64,000 nucleotides of DNA from Pardosa pseudoannulata (Eukaryota; Arthropoda; Arachnida; Araneae; Lycosidae), in NCBI GenBank assembly GCA_032207245.1, contig CM063501.1:86247258-86311257 (forward strand), read 5' to 3'. Of the stretch, positions 22,868 through 33,559 are shown one piece after another. The notes below the pieces were generated by a model, which saw only the letters and a program-made list of their open reading frames with translations, made no database searches and was not told where the DNA came from. Within the stretch, counting starts at the first letter, position 1. Every line of letters begins with the position of its first letter. The position numbers and the translations under genes were made by a program.

Positions 22868-23370
22868 GGTAGATAGAATTTGTTGATAATACCGATGATG
22901 ATATTTTCATTGCAACAAAAAATAATCAATTATTAAATTTAAAACTATCACATATATACCTAATTATTGTTTAAGCCAAATATAAAAGAAAATTATTTAC
23001 GTAATATCTAAGTTCAAGGTAAAAACGTATGAAAATAATGCAGACGATAATCAAAAAATTTAAAACAAGAAATGATAAAATGAGATGGTTAATGGAATGA
23101 CGTCATAATGCTAGAAAAAATGTTATTTTTACCTATTTCTGATGTGATAAATTTATAAATTTAATCACCTTCTCTTAACCGGGGAAAATAGGACTTAAAA
23201 TAATTTCCTTAAATGCTAGAAAAGGGGTGGATTTCGAACGTTGCTAACCCTAACACATCACGAATCCAATATGGATACTTCTATCCATTCCAGGTACAAC
23301 CGCTTCATAAATTCGAGGACAGACGGACAGATAACTTAGGCTGTTATTATATAGGAGATTGTAAAATTAA
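22868..23370 (+). repeat. Interspersed repeat, uninterrupted paralogue
   Basis: This ~500-bp segment (atagaatttgttgataat ... acttaggctgttattatata) is repeated at 25700-27180, where two elements have inserted. Shared blocks include ttttcattgcaacaaaa, 'atgacgtcataat' and 'gtggatttcgaacgttgcta' plus accctaac. It contains a 70-codon open frame (23213-23425) that is not conserved in the other copy, so I do not treat it as coding. Confidence 0.85.
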
Positions 23371-23644
23371 TAAAAAAGTATCACATTTTCTCGATACAAT
23401 TCTGAAAAAAAATGAAAATTGTTAAAAGGCTAAATGAATAATTCAAATGGTGCCAAGTAGAGTAGCCAAACATATTTTAGATTCTCAAACAACACGTTCT
23501 ATTAACACACATCCAAGATCTCCCATCAAATTGACCTGTTTAAAAACTTTCCAAAATTGACCAGAATCAACATGCAAAATTTTGGAAGATTGATCCTCCC
23601 AGTTTGGAATGTATAGAGAACATACACACACACCAAGGGCTTGT

Positions 23645-23702
23645 ATATATGTATATATATGGTATATGTATATATGGTATATATGGATAAACAGATATAT
23701 AC
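23645..23702. repeat. Imperfect TATATG/GTATAT simple repeat
   Basis: Alternating tatatgtatatatatggtat units. Confidence 0.85.
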
Positions 23703-23784
23703 TCTATTTTAGCATAACATGTTTTTCGTAGTTTAGCTTAGACTAGTGCCACGTACCAACTAACCCATTGAATCTCATTTCTAA

Positions 23785-24110
23785 TGTAGCCTCCACATTA
23801 TGGCCAATTGTTCACAACTTCGTGATGGTGACCTTATACGAAGGCTTATAGGTTGCATCCACACGCTGGGCCACTAATGAGCTGAGCTCGTGGATTCGTC
23901 CATAGGGTCTACTGCGCACTTTAGTTGTGGATCTGGCTTCATCTTTGGAGATCCTTAGATCTGTAGAGAAAAACCGCTTCCGAAGCCATCCTCCGCAAAG
24001 ATCATTTTATCGTCTGCCATCGTCGACCACTATAAGCCATACCCCCTCCAGACGGTGGTAACGGTGATAATAACAGTGGTAGATGGCAGTGGATTATAGT
24101 GTGGAGGGCC
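23785..24110. mobile_element. MITE family 'CCTCCACA', copy 1
   Basis: The left end tgtagcctccacattatggc and right end ttatagtgtggaggg are inverted repeats. The interior is GC-richer than the flanks and includes cgcttccgaagccatcctcc and attttatcgtctgccatc, shared with copies at 24186-24487 and 61827-62121. Copies 1 and 2 are followed by the same ~70-bp tail (tgtgtagcattctgaaactg ... cacgataaaa), so the two lie in a tandem duplication of about 390 bp. No transposase is seen. Confidence 0.75.
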
Positions 24111-24185
24111 CTTTAATGTGTGTAGCATTCTGAAACTGACTCTATATGTCAGTAGGTCACGATAAAATAAGCTGAATGGTAATTG

Positions 24186-24487
24186 ACACATTATAGCTAA
24201 TTGTTCACCACTTTCTGATGGTGACATTGGACGATGGTTTACGGGTTGCATCCACACGCTGGGCCACTAAATGAGCCGAGAGCGTGGATTCGTCCATAGG
24301 GTCTATTGCGCACTTTAGTTGTGGATCTGGCTTGATCTTTGGAGAAAAACAGCTTCCGAAGCCATCCTCCGCAAAGGCCATTTTATCGTCTGCCATCATC
24401 TACCACGATAAGCCATACCCCATCCACACGGTTTTAACGGTGATAATGACGGTGGTAGTTGGCAGTGGACCATAGTGTGGAGGGGCC
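24186..24487. mobile_element. MITE family 'CCTCCACA', copy 2
   Basis: Second unit of the tandem pair. The left tip has decayed (cacattatagctaattg), while the right tip accatagtgtggagg is well kept. Open frames on both strands here (24205-24399 and 24284-24475) are by-products of the GC-rich interior and are broken in copy 3. Confidence 0.75.
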
Positions 24488-24564
24488 TTTGATGTGTGTA
24501 GCATTCTGAAACTGAATCTGCTCAGTAGGTCACGATAAAAATAAGCTGAATAAGGCAATTTGTC

Positions 24565-24735
24565 GCAACTTCACGAACTACTATAATGCTCTTCCCATTC
24601 ATTTTCATGTGTACAACAGCTAATAGACAAACAATAAACTGCCCTTCCGTTTGAAACTAAAGCCAGAATTGTCATAATTGGAGAATTTGCCCTTCTACTT
24701 GAAATCGCCTTCTAGTAATTGAAGGGGAGATATTT
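24565..24735 (+). repeat. Partial copy of the 604-bp repeat
   Basis: It shares 'cttcccattcattttcatg', 'agctaatagacaa', 'ctgcccttccgtttgaaa' and 'aagccagaattgtc' with 10110-10200, in the same order and orientation. Confidence 0.75.
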
Positions 24736-25648
24736 TCTTTCTTTTATCTCCTATACGGGTTTTATTATTTAAAAAATTACAAATAAACATTTTATGGTTA
24801 GCTTTATAAAAAAAACTGGTAAAAATTGTATTCTAAAATGATCAAAATGTCTTATTTTATTATGATTCGGAAGAAAAAAGTGTTGTATAAGGAAGATTTC
24901 TCTGCTTGGAAAGTAGTATATCCCCTTAAAAAAACTTGTATTTGTTTCTTTTCTTAAAATAAATAGCGTCTAGAAAGTGTTTTAAAATCATTTAAAAAGT
25001 GCGATAATTAATTGAGAGGAAATATTGTAGCGTCCGGCACCAAAAACTGCAAAACAAAATTTGTTAGCTGCCGAGATAACAAATAAAGGATACTTGTCGC
25101 TGTGTAAACATTATTATCTCTAATTTTAATTACTCCCTTGCAATTAAAAGCTAGCGAAATGCTTATTATTTTTGCAGTTCAGAGAAATTTTTATCACTTT
25201 CATATTTTTCTTTCTTAATATTATTTTACCCCCGTTATCGAAGTCATATTTTCTTTCTGATTGCACATTTTATTTTTAGAAAGTTTTTTTTTCAGAAAAA
25301 AACTCTCATTGAGAGGGGATTATCAGTTTTTGAGATGTTAAAGACTAATTTTTTTTTTGTTTTGGAAAAACTTTTAAGATTCTCAACAAACTAATGTTGT
25401 CTTACCGTTTACAGCTAACAAGCAAAAGTTGTTTGCAGTATTTCGCATATGACAGTATTTTTTCAAAATTTATAACAGTTTTTGATTTGTCTGGATAACT
25501 CATTATTTCTATTATTTTTCAGTGACTTTATCACCATGTTTTTATTTATACATTTTATCTTCAATTCATGGAGGGATTTCATAAAATAAATGTAACATTT
25601 TTTAGTATTGTTTTGGTGTAGGTGAATACAGTATTGCCTACCTTATAG
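24736..25648. other. AT-rich non-coding sequence
   Basis: No gene or recognisable element was seen. Confidence 0.5.
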
Positions 25649-25700
25649 CAGGGGTGGCCAAGCTCCTTAATAGTCCGAGCCATTTTTCAAAATTTGAAAT
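25649..25700 (+). mobile_element. hAT-like terminus
   Basis: caggggtggccaagctcctt followed by aatagtccgagccattttt has the tip and the 'gagcca' subterminal style of many hAT elements. No partner end or 8-bp target duplication was found. Confidence 0.45.
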
Positions 25701-25718
25701 TTTGAATAGAATTTGTTG

Positions 25719-25970
25719 TTAACCCCTTAAAGCACGAATTTTTTTAGGAAAATCTGACAAAAAAAATTATTTGCATTAAGACAGAAAAAGAATATATAAG
25801 TATAGTGTAAGTTATTTTTTGCAATTTTATTTCTGGGTGGTGACTAGAGAGCGAGAAAGGGGGCAAAAGTTATAAAAAATTGCTACACAAACAAAGTGTA
25901 AACGATTTGATTGCATATTTATTTTGAATTTTGCCCGTGTCAGACACGGGCAAATGCGTTAAGGGGTTAA
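25719..25970. mobile_element. TTAA-flanked MITE (piggyBac-like, family II)
   Basis: 252 bp with TTAA at both ends. Tips ttaaccccttaaagcacgaa and the complement of gcgttaaggggttaa. A gcccgtgtcagacacgggc palindrome lies near the right end. Tip similarity links it to 14441-14791. Confidence 0.88.
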
Positions 25971-26439
25971 TACGGGTGATAAAATTTTCATTGCAACAAA
26001 AATAATTGATGAATAAATTTAAAATTATCACATATGTACCTAAGCTATTATTGAAGCTAAATATAAAAGATAATTATTTACGGAATATCTATGTTCAGTG
26101 ATAAAACGTATGAAAATAATGCAGATGATATTTAACTAATTTAAAGTAAGAAATGATTAAATGAGACGGTTAAAAGAATGACGTCATAATCCTAAAAAAA
26201 CCCCGCTATTTTTACCTATTTATTATGTGATAAATTGATAAATTTAATCGCCTGCTCTTAACGGGGGAAAATAGGGCTTGAAATAATGGCATTAAACGCT
26301 CGAAAAGGAGGGAAGGGTGGATTTCGAACGTTGCTAACCCTAACGCATCAAGAATCCAATATGGATGGCTCTATCCATTCAAGGTTCAACCACTCTATAA
26401 ATTCGAGGAAAGATAGACAGATTACTTGATTTTATTTAT

Positions 26440-27160
26440 TTGAATACTTTCTCACGGTGATGTGCACGTGCATGCATAGCCGTGGGAGGATTTTCCTTGA
26501 CGAATTTAAGACCCCAATTATTTACGTCAAGTTTAGGGACTGCAGAGAGGATACTTCACGGAATGACAGCTTAACGGTCAAGCTCGCACAGAACTGTAAG
26601 CGTGAATTAGGGGAGCAGGAGTTAAAATGTAATGTCAGCCTGAACAAAAAGGGGCTACTTTAATGAGCCCACCTGCACTCTCGAAGGGCATTTGATGTGG
26701 GAAAATTTTCCCGAAGGAAGGGATTGGACAAGAAAAGGAGGGGCGTTACCTAGGTGAAGTTTTTGGAGTGAGAGCTGAGAGCTGAGAGTAGACGTGGGCA
26801 GTCGAGAGAAGTGGAACAAGGATCCACTAGCACCAGCTCGTTCCGTGCGCCCGGACTGACACCGCCCGAATCACCAACTCGTACCGTATGCCCGTGAGGA
26901 AAGCCCCTGCCTGCTCCCCTGTGACTTGAATGGAGGTACTGTATAAAGAATATTTACAGTCATTTGACTTAGGCCTCTATTAATGATATAATTCCTTATA
27001 AAGAGTTGTGGATAATTAGTCTGTAAATAGAAAATATAAATGATTGATTATGTTAACCAAGTATTTTTGTAAATAAATGTATAGAATAAATGTTTGAATC
27101 TATATAAGGTATCATTCATTCTGTGTTTCCCCCTTGTAACGAAAGATGGTGTTTAGGTTG
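26440..27160 (+). mobile_element. Solo LTR, copy 3, with decayed ends
   Basis: Homologous over its length, in the opposite orientation, to 40433-41258: shared blocks include tgcacgtgcatgca, 'gtgggaggattttcct', 'cgtcaagtttagggac', 'atgagcccacct' and 'gctcccctgtg'. Two aataaatg polyadenylation-like sites lie near 27072 and 27086. The expected TGTAC start and TTACAACA end are not intact, so the element has lost its tips and target duplication. Confidence 0.8.
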
Positions 27161-27188
27161 TTTATTATATAGGGGATTACATTATCAA

Positions 27189-27735
27189 ACAAGTTCTTAC
27201 CATAAACAGTAGTATAATACTTGGCGATAGGTAAGTACATTAAAAGTTTTTCCATTGCTTTTAAAATCCTAGAGTATATTTTATTATTAATGTATCAGTA
27301 TTTACTCTTAGGAGAGATAATTATTATTCTGTTGTGTTAAGTATAAAATTTTATATAAAAACGAAATTAAAAATTTTAATTCTAGAAAAAGGTTGCATTT
27401 TTCTTACAAGTTTCGCTAATAAATAATTTTGCTTGTTTATCCTCTTATGTCACAGTGAGTTTTTCATTGCTTTAATTTTTTAAGTTATAGAATGAAATAA
27501 GTACTTACCATAAACAGTAGTATAAAACTTGGTGATACTTAGGTACACTTAAATATTTTCCTATTGCTTTTAAAATCATAAAGTATGCTTTAATACTAAT
27601 GTATAAATATTTACTTTTAAATGAAATAATTCTTATGTTGTTTTGAGTATAAAATTTTCAATAAAGAACGTATTTAAGAAAATAAATTCTAGATAAAGGT
27701 TACATTTTTCTTACAAGTTTTCGAGTAAATAATAT
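27189..27735 (+). repeat. Tandem duplication, ~306-bp offset
   Basis: 27190-27430 and 27496-27730 share 'cttaccataaacagtagtat', 'attgcttttaaaatc', 'gtataaaatttt' and 'catttttcttacaagttt' in order. Divergence is moderate. Confidence 0.82.
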
Positions 27736-28139
27736 AATTATAAAATAAATTATAGATGAAAATAAAAATCAAATATCCACCTGCATATTAGAAATCAATA
27801 AAAAATATATTCCCCTTTTCTATTAAAGATCGTTAGACCGTTTTCAAAATTTTATATTTAAATGGTAATAAAGCTAATTTTGTTGTAATGAGAGCACGGT
27901 ACTTATTTATTTTTTATTTTTTTGCGTCTGTTGTAATGATTTGAAATATTTTTTTAATAATATTCTGTAATTTTTCTCAGAACCTTATTAACTTATAATT
28001 ATCATAATTACCTATCTTTCATTTAAATGTTGCTGAGAAATAATTAAAAATTCTGGAATTAACTTACATAGTAGCGTTTCAATACCCAGTAAACTATTTT
28101 TATTAAAAAAAAAACAATCAGTAAATAAAATGTTTGTGA

Positions 28140-28186
28140 TTTTTTTTTATTTACCGGCCCACGCACCAAAAATTTGAGAAACGCTG
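28140..28186 (-). mobile_element. hAT-like terminus
   Basis: On the minus strand the sequence from 28186 reads cagcgtttctcaaatttttg then gtgcgtgggccgg, a common hAT tip (cagNGNttctcaaa). No second end was found, so it is a fragment. Confidence 0.5.
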
Positions 28187-28478
28187 ATCTACAATAACAT
28201 TTAGAGTATAATAATTCGCAACATTGTTTTTTTAAATTGATTTCAAAATGATAAATCAGACGGAGGGTTCTTGAGAAGAAGATTTTTCTATTCTCCAGAA
28301 CAGTAATAGAACCTGTTATTCTATTTTTTATATAAATTTTGACTTCTCCATGACTCAAACGTAAATCTTCCAGAATACTATCATAAATTTCATAAATCTC
28401 CATTATTTCCTTAATCAGTGCTAAGTGTTTCCTAGTAGTAATCAGCAGTCTCTTTTCCGTGACCTCACTTTGGTTCAT
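28187..28478 (-). other. Unassigned open frame, ~97 codons before a hAT end
   Basis: The minus-strand frame starts at 28478 and stays open to 28059, 139 codons in all, but its last third reads through the hAT-like terminus and so cannot be one conserved protein. The unique part contains EVTEKRLLITTRKHLALIKE and later SHGEVKIYIKNRITGSITVL. Its codon use follows the AT-rich background. I recognise no domain. It may be a decayed coding fragment or chance. Confidence 0.2.
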
Positions 28479-28479
28479 G

Positions 28480-29677
28480 CGTAACCCTAGAAATCACTTT
28501 TCTGCAGCAAACAGCTCTTTGTGTCTTTTCTTTCGACCGTTCATAAAACAATGAGTTTCGCGTGAACATAAATTTGCTGGTCCCACTATCCGCAAGCTCT
28601 TCTGGGTTTTATTTTTTTCCCCTTCAGATATTAGTCACCCAATCTCTAGCTCTGTGGTCGAGAAACCTATGAATACACTGAGCAATCATACCGTTTTTAC
28701 AATTCTACGTGGAGCTACTGGAACAAACAAGGACAGAAATAAACAGTTTTTTTTTTTTAAATTTTACGTTTGTTTTTGTAATTTCTTGAGGTACAATGAC
28801 GAGTTGGGGTCATCATCCACGTGCCATAGTAGACCTTGACAAGACTGCCTGTAAAAAATGTAAGAATTCCCCCAGAGTCAAGGAACATCAACGTTTGCGC
28901 CAAGTAACAAATTCTTTATTCCGACATGAACGATTGCAGTCAGGCTAATAGCTGCCCTGTTCAGTAGCAACGTCGTTTTTATTTTACATTTGGGAAGCAT
29001 CACTTCATTTCACTTGAAAAATCGTTTCATTCTCAACACCTCCCCCACCATGAACTCAGGGGGTTTCATCAAACTAAAAAAAAGCTCATAATATTCTCAA
29101 TGTCATTAAACAACTTCAATACAAGCTACTCCATTACACTTTAACTATTGAATTGTATTTTTCAGACTACCTCGTCAAGATCTGTTTTGGGCAGACACCG
29201 TACAGTACATTATTATAATACTCATTTCCTTCACTCTTGGATTCTGGTTTGTTTACAATCCTCAAGAAGCTCACACTAACCCCTTCTCTGCAGTAACAAT
29301 AACAAATTTGCATACAAAAATCAGTAATTTAGGAAAAAAAAAGCACATGGTTAGCAGTATTCAGTCTGGCAGTAATCTTGCACATCGAATATCATTCTAG
29401 GTATTGTTTGAGACAGATAAGCTTAAATACCATAGCAAAATAACAGAAATAACGATTTTTGAGTAAATTATGGAAAAACAATCCAAATTCCAAAATAAAA
29501 GTTCTTTTTCTACGTATGTGTTCAAAAATGTTTAATTAAACCAAATTAAATAGTAATATTTTTCAGACTCATCAAATACTTGTTTATTTATATGTCAATG
29601 GGTTAAACTTGCATTTCCAGTAAATATGACATTTTAAATAAATCTGTATATAAAAAAAAATTAAAGCTGAATTACAT
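28480..29677. other. Intergenic, GC-richer islet at 28840-29050
   Basis: 28840-29050 has balanced composition (for example aacatcaacgtttgcgccaa) but no terminal repeats or open frame of note. The remainder is AT-rich. Confidence 0.4.
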
Positions 29678-29830
29678 ACTGTGGAGCCTTGATCTATTGT
29701 TCCCGCATAATTCTTTTTTTTTTTCATTGATTGTTCAATTCATTTGATTCCGAACTCCCCCCCCATAAAAATATGTTGCTTCCCCGTATCCGTTATTCCC
29801 GGATTATGTGTATTAACGTGTCTATCGTCG
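29678..29830 (+). mobile_element. Possible pogo/Tigger end
   Basis: tactgtggagccttgatcta and ttgttcccgcataattc resemble a pogo-type terminus, and atccgttattcccggattat nearby is in the same style. No opposite end was found. Confidence 0.3.
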
Positions 29831-30293
29831 AAATTGTTATTTGTCCCGTGGAGTGGTTCTCATGAAAATATAGCTTTTCCTCGAATTTAGAGATCTTGGA
29901 ATGAGTTTTCTTTGTGTTAATAAGAATATTACAAGGTCGAGAGAGAACACAAGGGATTCTAGTTTATGGGAGAGACCTAGACTTATGGAATGTTTGTAAC
30001 TGTAATACTATTAGTGGGATCACAATATTAGAGGATGTGTGGATAAAGAAAATAAGGCGAAAGTTTAAGAAGGTGGCAGAAATGAACCTTGTGTTACTAC
30101 CTCATTATGAGTTATTCTGAAGCTAATTATTCAGGCTAATTATTTAATTATATTATTAAGTACACGCTTTTCAAAATTATTAAATACTAGCTTTTACTTC
30201 TAATTGCAGCTATTTGTGAATTATTTTATTATAGAAGCATCATACTCCCAAGACAACACTTGAGTCCTAGTAGTTTAAAAGTTGGTACCATAT

Positions 30294-30425
30294 ATTAGAC
30301 CCCAAATGTAGTCACCGCCAGAAGTATCGTTTGGGAACTTAGAGGACATTAAGACCATGAACCTATTTTACATACCCTAGCCACCATTAATAAAAATCGT
30401 GGATTCTCGAACTCTCAACCTCCGG
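30294..30425 (+). repeat. Interspersed repeat related to 52820-52900
   Basis: aggacattaagaccatgaac, ctattttacataccctagcc, accattaa and a 'ggattctcgaa' end correspond in order to the unit duplicated at 52746-53315. Confidence 0.6.
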
Positions 30426-30518
30426 TTATGACATTAAAGCCTTTGTCGGCATTGTCAAAATTAAAATAATTTGTGTAGGTGAACACTGATAGTTATAATG
30501 TGTTGCAGAGATAGAGAT

Positions 30519-30572
30519 AATTAATATCATAGCTGCAAAGAATTGTCATTCTTCGCAGCTATGATATTAATT
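30519..30572. repeat. Hairpin, 25-bp arms, 4-nt loop
   Basis: aattaatatcatagctgcaa... pairs with ...gcagctatgatattaatt with one mismatch around a tgtc loop. It sits 9 bp left of the SINE target duplication. Confidence 0.93.
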
Positions 30573-30581
30573 TGTTCGTAG

Positions 30582-30790
30582 CAGGTATCAGTTAGCCGAA
30601 CGATGTCCGAATGGTAGAGCGCTGCTCTTCGGAACCGGAATTCGTGGGTTCGAATCCCGCTGCGGGCATGGATGTTTGTAGCCGTTCGGAATCGGCTTTA
30701 AGCTGTAGGTCCCGGTCTCATTAGCCCTCGTGTGCAAAACAGAAGACCGTAGTGCTCCAAACCAAACCAAACCAAACCAGGTATCAGTTA
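30582..30790 (+). mobile_element. tRNA-derived SINE, best-preserved copy
   Basis: The body spans 30595-30777. The tRNA-like head has an A-box region (gaatggtagagcgctgct) and a perfect B-box (ggttcgaatccc). The unique body includes tagccgttcggaatcggctt and gtaggtcccggtctcattag plus ccctcgtg. The tail is (aaacc)n: ccaaaccaaaccaaacc. The 13-bp sequence caggtatcagtta flanks it exactly at 30582-30594 and 30778-30790, a clean target duplication showing LINE-driven insertion. The intact promoter boxes and perfect duplication make it the youngest copy here. Relatives are at 31483-31658, 40241-40401 and several decayed sites. Confidence 0.95.
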
Positions 30791-30930
30791 ATAAAGATAT
30801 AAAATGTTAAGTTTCACTTTAAGTTTTCTTTTATGAAATATTAGCTACTTCAAAATGATATTATAAATCATTAGACGGCCGGGACACTTTTCTAGATATG
30901 AAGATTTAAACCCAACTAAACTAGTGACCT

Positions 30931-31068
30931 TTTCAAAAATTGAAAGTAAGCGAAAACGAGAAAGACTCCCCCACCAGGTGGATAGATTCTGTAGACAGGG
31001 ATTTAAGAGAGCTGGGAGACCATCATTGGCGATCTATTGTCTTTGATAGAGACAGGTGGAGGCCTTGA
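30931..31068 (+). pseudogene. Non-LTR retrotransposon ORF2, extreme C-terminus
   Basis: A plus-strand frame ends at TGA (31066-31068) and reads SPTRWIDSVDRDLRELGDHH then WRSIVFDRDRWRP. The pattern 'RGRP..RW.D.v..DL...g...W...a.DR..WR' is the usual C-terminal tail of the endonuclease-reverse transcriptase polyprotein of arthropod LINEs. Just downstream, acctgtaacaggctgtagtg ctgaagacgaagaa looks like a LINE 3' UTR ending in GAA-type repeats. The catalytic domains are absent, as expected for a severely 5'-truncated insertion. Upstream of codon 30955 the expected basic motif has decayed. The clade cannot be fixed from 45 residues. Confidence 0.7.
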
Positions 31069-31469
31069 CCTGTAACAGGCTGTAGTGCTGAAGACGAAGA
31101 AATTTCTTCATAGTTACATATTTTATCTTATTTCTACATCCATTTCCTTTATTCATAGTTTTCCCTTTCCATTACGCTGAAAAACGATGGATGGAAGTTT
31201 AATTGTATATGAAACAAAATGGAATGGCATTCGTAATAAATTAAAAATCTATAAACAAATTTTTCCTCAAATTTGTTTACTTTATTGAGAAGAATAGCAC
31301 TCGTTTTAGTCATCAGCAAGTTTTTAATTCTTGGAGAGTAGGTAGTAGAAGCTTCTCGAATACAGTTGGTCAAATATCCTTTTTTTAATACAAATTTCAT
31401 ACTGGCAAAAACGAAACCTAACATAGATATTTCCATTAAAAGATTCGCCTTAAAAACTTTAAGTTATCT

Positions 31470-31671
31470 AACTTAGGAATGATTGGTTTGGTTTGGAGTG
31501 TTACAGTCTACTTTTTGCAACTTGAGGGCTAATGGGGCCGGGACCTACAGCTTAAAGCCGATTCCGAACGGATACGAACATCCATGCCACTGTGAGATTC
31601 GAATCCACGAACTCCGGTACTGAAGGCCAGCACCCTAACCAATCGGCCATCGTTCGGCAACTTAAGTATGA
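31470..31671 (-). mobile_element. tRNA-derived SINE
   Basis: Full-length copy on the minus strand (31483-31658), with the ggtttggtttgg tail complement at the left and the tRNA-like head (aatcggccatcgttcggc) at the right. Flanks aacttaggaatga (31470-31482) and aacttaagtatga (31659-31671) form a 13-bp target duplication with two mismatches, so it is older than the 30582 copy. Confidence 0.9.
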
Positions 31672-31679
31672 ATTTTGAT

Positions 31680-32860
31680 CTACCGTAAATATACCGCGAA
31701 CTACTAATAGCTTGCTATCTATGGTTTGGCTACCTTTTATTTAGCTAATGAATAACTTCTTTTTATAATATTTTATTTATGTCCTCCCTAATTTCGAAGT
31801 CCAAGTCAAAAATGACAGATGAAACTTCAAATATAAAACTACTAGTTCCAACATGAAAATTTTAAAAGTAATGGAACAGTCTCCCTGAATTTCAGGTCAT
31901 AAGGGGAAAAATTATGGGTCATGTTAGAGTTGTAAACTATTTCCTAGTTACTGCTGTATTATAGGGAAAACAAAAGCTTTTTTTTTCCTTTCTTTCTCTG
32001 AAACACATGCATGCGTTTCAGTTCCTTGTAATATCAAATGAACAATCGTATTAACAGCTATGAATGAAAGACGTGTAATAAACCCGGAAGTAATCGGAAA
32101 AATATGAAAGCATATTTATATATTTCCACTCTCTTGACCATGAGACGCTTTAACTGACTAAATAGAACTGTACTGAAAGTTTTCAGTTCTGGAGGCAAAA
32201 ATACGTAAATAAATTAAAATCTTAGTTTTTTAATTTATAACAATCATATACTACAGCTGAACACGATTTTTCTTCAAAAACACTGCCGTTTTATTATTCT
32301 TTTTGTTCTCTTTTTTTAAGTGCTCTAGTGGAAGTAACAAACTAAAATGGCATAAAGAGAACAATGATGCCCTTTATTCTCACAACGAATAAACTTTTTG
32401 TTTAATCTTATGTCATAGAATAGGGTATTTATTTCTGTCTTGTCACGAATTATTCATATCTGTCTGTAAGTATGTAATTCAATTTTAATTCTTTTTTATA
32501 AACAGATTTGTTTAAACCGATGTATTTACTATAAATAAAAGTTTAACCCCTTCACATATAAATAAAAGGGTATTTGACGCATTCGAAAAATACTACTATT
32601 TAATCTAGTTTAACTAAACATTTATAAACAATCGGATAAAGAGAATTTTTTTTTTAATTTGGATTGTTATAAAAGATTTTACTCTTAAATTGTCATTTCT
32701 TTAATAGTGTTTGCGTCTATCTGTCTCATATATTACCTAGTATGGCATTCTCCGTTCGAGATTACCACCATATTGAATACTGCTTACAATATGCTTTTTT
32801 CTGAATTACTGGTTTTTTTATGTAAAATTGTTATTGGTACCATTGAGAAGATACATTGAG
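31680..32860. other. AT-rich non-coding sequence
   Basis: No gene, repeat boundary or structured element was seen. Confidence 0.5.
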
Positions 32861-32864
32861 TATT

Positions 32865-33306
32865 AAATTTTCGTATTTTATATTGAAATATATAAACAAA
32901 TATATAAATAGAAATATAAAAATAACAAAGGTAAGATTTTTGTACACAAAAAATATCTTTTTGTGGATAAATTTATAATAGAATCGTAAATATGAAAAAT
33001 CAAATAGGAATAGTAGTATATAGTTTTAATTTTTTCGAATTATGTTATATATAAACATTTTTAAGTTATAAAAAATGAAAAGAGCAATTATAAATCTAAT
33101 AAAAAAACTAGTTTTTATTTGTCTAAATTTTTCCAGAATCTATGTAGTAGACAAGAACATTCGGCTTCGTTTTCTTGCATATACCGTTATTTTTGTACCC
33201 ACAAACAAACCGTGTTGTTACAGTAACCTGTACTAGTACGTGTCCCGCGCTGAAGTATCAATTGTCAGAAAACTTACTAGTACGTATCCCGTATACAATG
33301 TGTTAA
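32865..33306. mobile_element. piggyBac-like element, family I, 5'-truncated
   Basis: It matches copy 1 from ttttcgtattttatattg onward, including 'agtagtatatagtttta', 'agacaagaacattcggcttc' and the paired subterminal actagtacgt motifs. It ends gtatacaatgtg plus TTAA (33303-33306). The first ~90 bp, including the left TTAA, are missing. Confidence 0.82.
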
Positions 33307-33480
33307 GATAACAGAACAGGATATTTTATTGTTTGAAATTTTCATTTTGAGAAATTCTAGAGAGATGCCACTTCAGAAGGATTCTGTGAATGCAGTTGGT
33401 TTGTGAATAATATGATTTCCCTCATCGATTTAGGAATAGTTTCTTGCCAGTTTTCTACAACATTTTGTTTTAACAATTAC

Positions 33481-33556
33481 TTACTAGTACGTGACCCGCG
33501 CTCAAGTATCAATCCTCAGAAAACCTGCTAGTACGAGTCCCGCATACAATGTGTTA
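33481..33556. mobile_element. Isolated 3' end of a family I element
   Basis: ttactagtacgtgacccgcg ... gtcccgcatacaatgtg then TTAA (33553-33556). It is only 175 bp from the previous element's end and shares its orientation. Confidence 0.8.
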
Positions 33557-33559
33557 ATA

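Larger units (their letters stand above)
25700..27180 (+). repeat. Interspersed repeat, paralogue carrying two insertions
   Basis: Same family as 22868-23370. The copy is cut at ttgttg by a TTAA MITE (25719-25970) and again near its 3' end by a solo LTR (26440-27160), after which ggttg..tttattatata resumes the repeat. The other copy reads continuously across both points and serves as the empty site. Confidence 0.82.

Noticed and set aside
25649..28186. A single hAT element bounded by the two hAT-like tips
   Set aside because: The two tips differ after the first bases and the flanking 8-mers do not match, so they belong to different elements.
30588..30770. 60-codon minus-strand frame with DSNPRIPVPKSS-like residues
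   Set aside because: It lies entirely within a SINE; similar frames appear in other SINE copies (for example 40325-40540) and are by-products.
31149..31436. 95-codon minus-strand frame
   Set aside because: No recognisable family, background codon composition and no splice or start context.
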